Shown: positions 46,946 to 55,210 of the stretch, one piece after another
Layout of the letters: each line of letters starts with the position of its first letter
How positions within the stretch are numbered: position 1 is the stretch's first letter
From: Nepenthes gracilis
Lineage: Eukaryota > Streptophyta > Magnoliopsida > Caryophyllales > Nepenthaceae
DNA: 64,000 nt
Reading direction: 5' to 3'
Assembly (NCBI GenBank): GCA_033239525.1
Contig: BSYO01000030.1
Span: 3,200,850 to 3,264,849 of the forward strand
Notes under the pieces: generated by a model
Seen by the model: only the letters and a program-made list of their open reading frames with translations
Databases searched by the model: none
Told to the model about the DNA's origin: nothing
Program-made: the position numbers and the translations under genes

Positions 46946-49900
46946 AGAAAAAAAAAGAAAAAAAAAAAAAAAGAGAGAGAGAGAAAAAAAACAAAAAGAG
47001 AGAGAGAAACAAATTTTTTTTTTTAAAAAAAATAATAATAATAATAATGATTTCTACTTTTCGTCAATCTCAAACAAGTGGGTCGATCATCTCCTTTAAG
47101 CTAGTCAAATCATCTCCGTAGTCCGAAAATGCTTGGATTTCTTCACTGTGATCTTGGAGTTCTCAAAATTGCACTTCTTCTTGCCCTAGTCAACTTCCTT
47201 CCGGAGATCTCGAAATTGATGGCCCCTCTTACTCACCGTCGCCGATGGGTTGCCCAACCACTCGACCTGTTTAACTCGGTGAGTTCCTCCCACCCGGGAG
47301 AATTGATGCGGACATCCGAGACGAAAATTTACTTTGATTTGACTTCCAAATTAGCTTTGATTTTATTTCCATAGCAATTTTGATTATTAATTAGATTTGA
47401 TTTGATTTTTATTTAGTAGAAATTTGATTTTATTTACCATTTGATTTCCTTTCCACTTTTAAAGTTATTTAATTATGATTTTATTTCCAATTTTCTTAGA
47501 CATCGGGTTCTCTATATAAGAACCCCTATTTCTATTGTTTAGGACAATGATTGATAATTGATGAATGAATGAGTATTTGAGTTGCAATTGAGCAATTGTG
47601 CTTCCCTTTCTCTCTCCCTCTTTGGTTTGATCCCTTTCTTGTCCCTACCCCTCTAGTCTAACTTCTTGTCCCTACCCCTCTATTCTTCTTCTCTCTACTT
47701 TCACCCCCCTCCCTACATCAGATGCACTTTTCCAATTGAACATAATGTGTAATATTACCAAAAGTAAAAACTAAATTTAAGAAGCAGATATGAATCAGCT
47801 TCAGATTCATCTTCTTTAAGCATGATAATCACTTATGAGTTATGACTTTTTTTCAGTGTAGACAGCACAAATTTGTTTAATATTTACTAGTCTAAAAAAT
47901 TTTGAGGAAACTCTGTGCATACAGATCCTCATAATTCCAGCCATTATCAATTGTATGAAAATATAACCCTTTTTGTAGTTCTTCCCTAAATATAACCACC
48001 AAGAGGTTTTAAAAGAAGTTCAAAGAATTCCAACCCATCTCATACAACCTTTATACATAGTATGATACATAGGAACTATTTCTAATTCATATGATTTTGT
48101 TTATTTCGTAATTTATCCTTCCAATTTATACTACTCATTGGTGGAGAATCGTTTTGTTTTGTTGGCAGGCTTGGTGAAGCTTGGGATTGGTTGGTAAGGT
48201 GGTGAGACCCTTGGGTTGTAAAGGTTGCAAATTGATTTTTAAACGAGGAGGAGATAGTAAAGTTGGACAGGAAATCCCAGGGCCAAGGGAAGGGTCCCTA
48301 GATAGTGGAGTATGGACTCAGGCCTCAAATCTCTATAAATATGAGTTTGTCTCTTCATTCCCTTTAATTTCTGCAGTTTTCGTTGTGCCAAGTGCTTTGT
48401 TCTAATTAGCTTCCTGCCACGTTTTCATAATATTGTGTTTGCCTTGAATTCCATGTTTGCCCCCCAAAATTGACTCTACCCTGATAAATTTTATTGAAAC
48501 CAAAAGAAGCTTGTTTATGCAGGCTTATGGTGGTAGCAGAGGGCCATACATTATTAACCTCTTCTAGGGGTGCAGGGATGGAGCACCTGAGTTACCTAAT
48601 GGGACCATTTTGTTGAATATAACAACCCAATCTGATTTGGTAATTCATCCAAGTTATTTCATTTTTCTAATTGAGTTACTATAATCTAGTAATCAGAGTG
48701 AGCCTTTTTTTATAGTTTGAGGATGGGTTTATTTTGGATGTTTTTGGGTTTAGGGTTTCAGAGATAAAGAAAAACTTTGCATCTCTCTTTGATTGATTTA
48801 GTGGATTTACACACCTCTTCAAGGCCCCTTTTTAGTCCTATGTGTCCAATCTTTAGAAGGCCTTCCTCCAACGGCATTTGTTTTTTCATGAAAAATCTAT
48901 AGCTATGGTTTTTCCTCTTGATTTGAGAGGTTTCCACATAAATCTTGCCCCCTTCCTTTCTCTTTGCTGTTCTATTTTTCCGTTTTCAATCTCGTGCTCA
49001 ATCGATTTGTGCTTTCCCTAGGTTTGTCGCTAAAAACTGGTATTAAAGCCTAGTGTCTTGTTCACTTGGATACCGAGATGGAAATAAATAAGTTTGATAT
49101 TGAGACACTCACTGGCAATAACAGTTTCAGTCAAGCAAATGAAGATGCTGCCAGACTGATGCAAGCTATGTTATGTCAAATGAGTGAGAGGTTGCAGCTG
49201 CTGAAATCAGAACAAGCCTATGCCCTTTACAAAGAAACTTTGAGAATATTGGTTACAAATCAGAGATGTGATTCATCCGTCCATGTCTAAGGTGTTTCTT
49301 GTAGTTATGGCCAAAAAGACTACGGCGGGTTAGTGGAAGAAAATAGAATTGCTGGACATGACAAAGTGTCTTACTAACAAGCTTCAAGTACAGCAACAAT
49401 TATTTGGGCTTGCAATGTCTGAAGGTACACCCATTCAGTATCCTTTTCATGAATTAATTCAATTGTTTATGATTGACAGTCTGTTGATGAGAAAATTAAA
49501 GAAGAACATCTATCTATGACTTTGTAGTGCTCTTTGCTTATCTCTTATGGAAATTTTCGGGAATCAATGACTTCGGCAAAACCAATGTGAAGTTAACTGT
49601 AATTTGTTGAACATAAATTCTATTAAGAAGGATGTGACTGGTTATGGTGATAATAATCAAGATGAAGGCCTGGTTGCTTGTCAAAAGGGCTTGAATACAT
49701 TCAGATTTTAAGTCAAAGTTTAAGAATGTTGATGATGCTACTTTCATAAGAAGGGGCATATTTTGAAATATTGCCATAAGCTGAAAAATAAACAACATTT
49801 TGAATCTAGGAAAAAATAGAGGGATAAAGATAAAACTGTTAGAGTTCGACACCCGAATTCACTCACAACCCGACGCAACAGAAAACCCGAACCCCTCGTC

Positions 49901-52900
49901 GACCGTCAACCACCGGACAAGGAATAAAGAATGCACAACGTTTTTTAACGTGGCAACTCTTCTTAATCAATGGAAAAACCATCGGACAAACTCCGAATAA
50001 GCTTCCACTGTATAAAATTGGTTACAAACAATCCCAAGACAGAATATTAGCAAGCCACCCGAGACAGAACGAGAAAAATAATATTCAAAGTAAAGAAACT
50101 CCCATTCTCTCTTATTTATTTGTTTTTCTTCTCTTCTTCATCTCACTGGTAGTACTCTCTGCTCACTGATTTTACAGGTGTGACGGCAAACGGCGAACTA
50201 CGAGAGCTCCCTTTCACACTCTACTCTGTTCCACTCTCCTTTCAGGGTCCACTGTTGATCCTGCCGCTGCCTTTTGAAGTGCCTGGTGCACTCTTATAAA
50301 GACCCCAGTTTCAAATCCCATTTGCTCACCTGATCTAATCCTGTAAATGATTTGTCACACCAACTTTGTCTTTTTTTACGCCTTCACCAGTTCCCGTGTT
50401 TCCTTAGACGGCGTATGCTCTACAGGTCAACCTGCTCTGCACAAACGGCGCATGCCTGCAGGTCAGCTATCTGCTCTGTAAAGCCTACCAACTCTGAAAA
50501 ATCAACTGCTTTGCAAAGTCAATTGCTAGCTTTTCATGCAAGCTATCCTCGACCATCACCTAGTGTCCTCGGCCGTCACTGGTGTCCTCGGCCGTCACTG
50601 GTGTCCTCGGCCATCACATAGTGTCCTCGGTCTTTACTAGTATCTTTGGCCATCACAACTTACTGTCTAGCCGGTTGACCTACTTCCCGGCCGGTCGGCC
50701 CCATCTCAGTTTAGCCGGCCGACCTTTCTGGCTGGCTTCTTGTTGGCCGTCTGTCCATGCTACCTGGCTGACCGATTTTTTGCTTTCCGACCAGTCGACC
50801 CATGAGCAGCATTTTTGCTACTCTTTTGGTCATTTTTCGTACGTGCGAACACTTCGAGATTTGCCTATTCCGACAAATGGCCACTCCGAGATTTGCCCAC
50901 TCTGGCAAGTCGGTTACTCCGAGATTTTATTACTTCCACAAATGGTCACTCTGACATTTGCCTATTCCGGAAAATGTCGGAGAATGGTCACTCCGACATT
51001 TGCCTACTCTAGCAAATCGGTCTCTCAGGTCATTTGCTGCAACCAGTTCACAGTACTCCGAAATTCGCACAAGCCTTGTGTGATCTTCCAATGACACGCC
51101 GTTTGTCAAGCTACCCACAAGGAAGTGATCAAACCCAACAAAAATTCATCCAAGCTTCTACTGCTAAAGATAAATAAGGATGTTTTGGTTGTGATAGATG
51201 AAAGAAATCATGTCAAGGATAAATGGATTCTTGACAATATTCCGCTAATGAATCATTGACAGTGGAGTTGCCTTGTTGCATACAAAGTTGTTGGGAACAG
51301 GATAATTTTAATTAAGACAAATGATAGTCATGAGGACTTTGATGGATGTTAGGCATGACCCTAATTTGAGGAAGAATCTCATCCCTTTGGGCACTGTTAT
51401 TACTAAAGGTTGCATGTGTTTGACTACAGGTGGAGTTTTGGAAATTTGTAAAGGTGCATGAGCTTTGGTAAGAGGTGAAAGCAGTGATCCAAATATTAGC
51501 TAATATGATACATATCAGTCGATATGTAATGGTATTAGGATCCCATGATACTATTACTTTTAGATGCCACAATAATATCATGATATATTTTTGTTTCAGC
51601 TAATATAGTCTTGGCAATTTACGATTTATAGAAATTTTTTTCTATTTAGTGTATCCAATACTGATATATATTATTTGATATATTTGATACTGATATATCT
51701 GTGACCAAAGTCGATACCAATATTTTCATTCATGGGTGAAACGCGTGACAATTTATGTCCATCAGCACTCAACAGTTTTAGATTTAGCCGTTGCTACTGT
51801 CTTCAGCTTCAGATAGTGATGTGACAAAGTGGAGTCAACTTCAGGGTAAGACTTAAGAGTAATGTGAAACCCATTCAGGCAGTGTTTCAGAGAAGCAGAG
51901 AGAGCACATTTCAGTTCTTTGAGTCATGGGATTAAGGATACTTTAAAGGACTTGAGGGCTTTTGCATTGACAGCCATTTGGAAGCACAATTGCTGTTATA
52001 TCTTTAGAGACATTTTCAGCTATCATTTTCATTGGGATTTGGGACACTTTGGTTGCTTGTTCTTCTGTGAGGTTCAAAGATTGCTTGGACCTGTTTAATG
52101 TTCGTGATTATTGAGTATCTCTAAGGGTTTTGGAGTGTTCATGCTGTTTCTTGCTGCACGTTTGATGGAATTCAAGTAAAGAAGAGATTTGTTGTGTGAA
52201 CTTTAAATTCTTCCAGCCCCAAAAATTGTGCTTTAATGTCAAGAGAATCGTCTTTTGACATTGCAAAACATTATTTAATTAGCAAAATAAGAAACTGAAT
52301 TATCTAGGAGTTAGATTCATACCAATGGCATCTGATCAATATCTGGATCATTCTGGTTCTCAAAGATCCAATTTAAAGCATCCACAACACTAGAATTGCC
52401 TGAAGAAACAGCGAGAGAGACTGAGAAAAAGAGGAAAAGGGAGGGATGGGGTCAACAACAACCAGAAAGGACAAGCACCTTTACATGCCAATCAGGACCC
52501 CAGAAACTCCTATCTACAAATATTAGCAATTTAGCATGCGAAGTCCACCAACTTAACTCTCGTGAACTATTATTATATTTCCAAAAACCACATTTAATTT
52601 TCTCTAGCAAAAAAAAAAAAAAAAAAGAAAATCTTAATTCTTTGAGTACTATGTCCTACTATACACAGTGAGAGCCATGATCCCCATGGATCATGTATAT
52701 TTGTAAATAGGCCATCTATCATTGGAAAACTTTATCATGTATTGCCCTATCTTAAGGCATTCATCCTTTATCTAATATGACTGCCCATTTCATGCAATGT
52801 AGTTTGAACTTGGGGCCTTCATGTCATGTACTCAAGCCACAGCTATTGTTTGGTATCCATCTACGATAAACAGATTCAAAATCATGCACAGACATACTGT

Positions 52901-53461
52901 AGATATTTCAAAATGATGTCACATAATTATGCTACTAAAATAGTCCTTGAAATAGGAAGAAAAAGCAAACTCAAGAATAATATATACTCATTTTCACGAT
53001 ATCCAATAAAAAAAAACAAGGCTAATAACATATTTTCCCATGTTTGAAATGAGAACTTCAATGTTTTAAATAAATACCCAGTTAATTCTCAAACTCCCCC
53101 GTCCTCTCCAAAAAAGATAAAATAATAATAAAAATAATAAGTGGGCTTATCGCAGAGATTGAACTACTACATTCTCACAGCCCGAGCGCAGTTATAAGAA
53201 TAAAACACATTTTACATCTTACATGACTAAAGAGAGCAATAAAGTGCTTGAACTGCCAAAAAGAATCAATAAGTGGGTTCACCACTGAGACCTTGTACAG
53301 AACTAAATACAGTCTCACAGCCAGAGCACAAATATAAGAACAATTTTACATCCATATACTGACTAACCAGAATAATAAAGTGCTCGAACTGCGCGTGCCA
53401 GGGTGAATCCCATAGCTTCTAGTTCTGCTAGCAATTTGCTGTCCACTTCTGTAACAGCCAT
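31177..53461 (-). CDS. UBA and PUB domain protein, ten coding exons over 22 kb
   Basis: Coding exons on the minus strand: 53461-53368, 52399-52323, 45507-45425, 45225-45165, 36672-36605, 36501-36420, 36125-36036, 35910-35833, 32176-32057, 31374-31177. All junctions are GT-AG and in phase, giving 316 residues. UBA domain at residues 1-50 ([31 protein letters not shown]), acidic [10 protein letters not shown], then a charged helical region at 75-170 ([44 protein letters not shown]), then a PUB domain at about 212-310 ([57 protein letters not shown]). PUB domains bind the p97/CDC48 tail and UBA domains bind ubiquitin, so a role as CDC48 adaptor in ubiquitin-dependent turnover is inferred. It resembles an Arabidopsis UBA/TS-N family protein (about 320 residues) recalled from memory. 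The GAA before the ATG follows a ttcttag acceptor, implying an upstream leader exon. The tail SVDLSDE exceeds the usual end. Confidence 0.9.
31930..31975. repeat. Short GATATCGATAT repeat fragment in UBA-PUB intron 9
   Basis: Reads gccgatatcgatatcgat followed by attttcatccatga, the same right end as the longer dispersed copies. It begins about 125 bp inside the intron from the exon at 32057. Confidence 0.5.
32177..33414. other. UBA-PUB intron 8, left part, no repeats recognised
   Basis: AT-rich intron sequence. A 78-codon plus-strand open stretch at 33165-33401 has no family motif and lies antisense in the intron, so it is not called. Confidence 0.5.
33415..34200 (+). mobile_element. Ty1/copia-type LTR in UBA-PUB intron 8
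   Basis: Starts TGTTGGGATTTTTTGG and contains a gtgacggccgaggac motif repeated in variants (33560-33655), a stretch ccgtggtttttccctctc followed by gggtttttccacgtaaaa (34050-34100), typical of the end of copia LTRs, and a TC-rich run-out. The exact right end and a target duplication are not clear. The following 34200-34640 may be leader or gag debris. It lies antisense to the host gene. The gtgacggccgaggac motif is the reverse complement of the repeat at 50565-50655. Confidence 0.55.
34640..35832. other. UBA-PUB intron 8, right part
   Basis: Intron sequence with an oligo(A) tract at about 35359-35377. No gene or element that I can support. Confidence 0.5.
36673..37789. other. UBA-PUB intron 4, part left of the gypsy element
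   Basis: Non-coding intron DNA, A/T-rich, with no recognised repeat. Confidence 0.55.
37790..38157 (-). repeat. 3' LTR of the gypsy element
   Basis: About 368 bp. The minus strand contains a TATA-like CTCTATATAAAG (complement of about 37951-37962). Matches 44464-44852 with many substitutions. Confidence 0.75.
38640..38950 (-). pseudogene. Gypsy C-terminal tail after integrase
   Basis: Minus-strand ORF 38943-38743 has [18 protein letters not shown] and [11 protein letters not shown], matching the segment that follows integrase in many gypsy polyproteins. The next block to the left ([17 protein letters not shown]) continues it in another frame. Confidence 0.7.
39000..39760 (-). pseudogene. 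Gypsy integrase region
   Basis: Open stretch 39534-39310 contains [25 protein letters not shown] and [13 protein letters not shown], the core integrase domain with two acidic catalytic positions visible. The glutamate part lies further left in broken frames, and the zinc-binding part to the right (39540-39760) is frameshifted. Confidence 0.8.
40600..41110 (-). pseudogene. Gypsy reverse transcriptase region
   Basis: Minus strand from 41110: [19 protein letters not shown], then (40939-40676) [41 protein letters not shown] and [16 protein letters not shown], then, after a stop, [12 protein letters not shown] at about 40610-40645 with the catalytic YxDD box kept. RNase H-like sequence follows to about 39860. 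Confidence 0.85.
41514..41912 (-). pseudogene. Gypsy aspartic protease region
   Basis: [19 protein letters not shown] fits the gypsy protease active site (normally D-[ST]-G); here the catalytic Asp is Asn, so it could not cleave. [17 protein letters not shown] follows, as in related elements. A gag zinc knuckle, [11 protein letters not shown] with ligands lost, lies just upstream at about 42000-42040. Confidence 0.75.
44464..44852 (-). repeat. 5' LTR of the gypsy element
   Basis: About 389 bp, adjoining the primer-binding site on its left. Its right end reads ttaattg where the other LTR has ctaatca. Confidence 0.75.
45633..47720 (+). mobile_element. Non-autonomous LTR element (TRIM/SMART-like) in UBA-PUB intron 2
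   Basis: LTRs 45633-46016 (384 bp) and 47304-47720 (417 bp) start TGATGCGGACATCC and end CCCTACATCA. The element is flanked by the 5-bp duplication gatgc (45628-45632 and 47721-47725). TTGGTATCGGAGAG at 46019-46032 is an initiator-Met-type primer site, so orientation is plus. Both LTRs keep a TATA box (ctctatataag). The 1.29-kb interior has long A and T homopolymers and C/T-rich stretches but no gag or pol. The right LTR has an extra duplicated ttgtccctacccctct block. High LTR similarity suggests a fairly recent insertion. It begins only about 125 bp from the acceptor of exon 3 (45507). Confidence 0.9.
46850..47050. repeat. Long poly(A)/(GA)/(AAT) low-complexity tract
   Basis: Over 40 consecutive A near 46900-46943, then agagag and aataat runs, inside the TRIM-like element. 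Length is probably unstable and prone to assembly error. Confidence 0.8.
47726..48610. other. UBA-PUB intron 2 spacer
   Basis: No gene. A TATA-like ctctataaatatgag at about 48331-48345 followed by a C/T-rich leader suggests a fragment of another LTR or promoter, but no partner repeat is visible. Confidence 0.4.
49837..51140. mobile_element. Solo LTR nested in the copia gag
   Basis: Starts TGTTAGAGTT and ends AAACCCAACA, a good inverted terminal pair, with near-matching flanks aaaac and aaaat as a degenerate 5-bp duplication. The copia coding sequence is interrupted exactly here. No second LTR or internal genes. It contains a 19-20 bp repeat, gtgtcctcggccgtcactg, at 50565-50655 and a repeat of about 38 bp (ggtcactccgacatttgcctac) at 50840-51030. 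The open frames inside come from these repeats. Orientation was not determined. Confidence 0.72.
50565..51030. repeat. Two short tandem arrays inside the solo LTR
   Basis: First array: gtcctcggccgtcactggt units. Second array: cactccgagatttgcc/cactccgacatttgcc units. The first unit reappears inverted in the LTR at 33560-33655, linking the two LTR families. Confidence 0.7.
51490..51740. repeat. Dispersed GATATAT repeat in UBA-PUB intron 2
   Basis: Contains tcagtcgatatgtaatg, atatcatgatatat and gtgaccaaagtcgatacc, and ends aatattttcattcatggg, the shared right end. Confidence 0.6.
53136..53400. repeat. Partial tandem duplication across the UBA-PUB exon 1 donor
   Basis: About 123-133 bp starting aataagtgggctt (53136) repeats at aataagtgggttc (53268). 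The right copy includes the last bases of exon 1 and its donor (tgctcgaactgcgcg); the left copy has a matching tgcttgaactgcc, but the donor GT is gone. The left copy is a dead echo of the exon edge. Confidence 0.65.
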
Positions 53462-53599
53462 TTCCTAAGAACAAAATAAATAAGGCCAACCAATTAATGA
53501 TTCCGTAGAAGCTCTAATACCACAAATATCAAACCTACGCAGGCCTGGATTAGCAGCCTGTACAGACTACTGACAATCATATCTTAGAATTGGAAATAG

Positions 53600-53820
53600 A
53601 CATAAATATCGGCCGGTATGTATCGGTATCAGGCTCTCCAATACCATAATAATGTTATAATATGTTGTCATATTAGCGATATATTAATATTGATTAATAC
53701 GATCCCGTTAGCTTAAGTTTTTTAATATATATTTTTTATATATCTGATATTAATATGTATTATTCAATATGTCCGATATCGATATAATTGTGATCGATAT
53801 TAATATGTTCATCCATTTGG
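53600..53820. repeat. Dispersed GATATAT repeat upstream of UBA-PUB exon 1
   Basis: Starts aatatcggccggtatgtatcgg and ends attgtgatcgatattaatatg then ttcatccattt. This is probably the best-preserved copy and would lie in the leader intron if an upstream leader exon exists. Confidence 0.62.
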
Positions 53821-53965
53821 AAACATAGTGGAGATATGAATTCCAATCACCACGAGAACGGGAAAAAATATAGGAGGAAGAAAAGAAACACTTTGACATG
53901 GCCAAAACATAAAAATCAAGATTTTCTGAAACAAACTGAACTAGCATAAGCTGCAGAAACTATAA

Positions 53966-54470
53966 GGCTCCATTTGGAGGGAAGAAAAGATTCTTCAAGA
54001 ACATATTTTCCCAAAATTTTCCTTATTTTGTAGGACATAGAGGATGAAAGATAATTTCACTAATGGAAAGCAAATTCATTTCTTGTTCGTTAGGAAAAAA
54101 AGTTGGTTTCCTGCCACCACCACAATTACCATTGTTGCTCCCGTCATCTTCCACCACTTACACCACCACCATCGCCCCTATCCTATCATCTCACCACTAC
54201 CAACATCATCACCCCATCACCACCAACGCTACCCCTGTGCTTTTCCACACCACAACTACCATCACCACCGCCATTGCACCTTTGCCACCACCAAAGCACC
54301 ACCGCCACAACCTCCATTACAACTCAAACACTGCCAACTCTTTGTACTAAACTATATAAAGTATTGCCAAAGGAAAATGCTCCAACCAATCAAACGAATT
54401 AGGGGAAGATTGCTATTTTTCCTGGAAAATATTTCCCATAGAAAATGTCATTTCCCCTACCAAATGGACC
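53966..54470. mobile_element. MITE-like element with CCA-rich core
   Basis: Left end GGCTCCATTTGGAGGGAA and the complement of the right end GGTCCATTTGGTAGGGGAAA form imperfect inverted termini, of the kind seen in hAT-related MITEs. The core (54110-54340) is CCA/CAT-rich and produces His/Pro-rich open frames that are not genes. The target duplication is unclear. Confidence 0.5.
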
Positions 54471-54519
54471 AAACTACCCGATATACTATACTAAATCGGA
54501 GCTAAATCAGCAAGATTGA

Positions 54520-55210
54520 TCAGGAGGGCTGCAAAGGAATATCACATAGGAAGATCAGCACTCTCTCAGACAAGTTACAAAGAAGTGTACATATGAAATA
54601 CCAAGCAAATGCCAAATTGAACCGTCAATTAAAGGACGTCAAAATTATTTATTCCTTCTCTCCCTAAGACGCCCGCAAAGACAACATAGAAATCAAGTTA
54701 TCCTTCCATCTCCATTTTCCAAGTCGATCCCGCACGCATAAATGTGACAAAGTGAAGCACTATCCCACAAAGAAGAGATGAAAAATCAGAGATCATAGCA
54801 ATAGATTAAAGGTGTGAGAAAAGAACCTATATTTCACCGAATCAAGGGACTAGAGACGGACGTAAATCCAGAAATGTGTTGCGTTTAGTGAACCAAAAGT
54901 TTAGCCATATTTTATATCAGAGGAGAGGACAGAAATTGAAATTAGGTAACTTCTGCGGAATTCACAGAAGGTCCCAGTAGAGTCTACGCTTCCGAGACAA
55001 GTATCCGCCATTCAGAATGATGGATGGTCGATTGGTTGAAGAATCGAATCGAATCGAATCGAAATCCCTAGCTGTCTTATCTCTCCCCCCTCTCGGGCGT
55101 TTCGGATTCCAATTTATACGTTCGCTCTCAGCAGTAAGAAAAGCATATTACTTCCCTCCATTTTTTACGGACGTTAAAATGACTATTTTATCCCTCTGGT
55201 TACAATAGAT
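54520..55210 (-). promoter_or_regulatory. Probable promoter and leader exon of the UBA-PUB gene
   Basis: The coding start at 53461 sits 3 bases after a splice acceptor, so a leader exon must lie upstream. The less A/T-rich block at about 54940-55130, containing a cttccgagacaagtatccgcc region and gaatcgaatcgaatcgaa repeats, is the best candidate for the transcription start. No exact donor could be chosen. Confidence 0.35.

Larger units (their letters stand above)
48611..51490 (+). mobile_element. Decayed Ty1/copia element, gag to protease, in UBA-PUB intron 2
   Basis: A probable LTR begins TGTTGAATATAACAACCC (48611) and is followed by a primer site TGGTATTAAAGC at 49039. The gag reads [16 protein letters not shown], then [19 protein letters not shown], then (frameshifted) [21 protein letters not shown] and a [15 protein letters not shown] knuckle near 49740-49795. 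After a nested insertion the protease region resumes at 51150-51490: [19 protein letters not shown], then [13 protein letters not shown] and [14 protein letters not shown]. No reverse transcriptase follows. Stops show it is dead. Confidence 0.75.

Noticed and set aside
46066..47012. Poly-Phe and poly-Lys open frames
   Set aside because: Translation of homopolymer A/T tracts within the non-autonomous LTR element.
50582..51094. 170-codon plus-strand open frame, the longest in the window
   Set aside because: Produced by the short tandem arrays inside the solo LTR (49837-51140); repetitive, with no domain.
54044..54505. His/Pro/Thr-rich open frames in all three plus frames
   Set aside because: They come from the CCA/CAT-rich core of the MITE-like element; no start context or homology.
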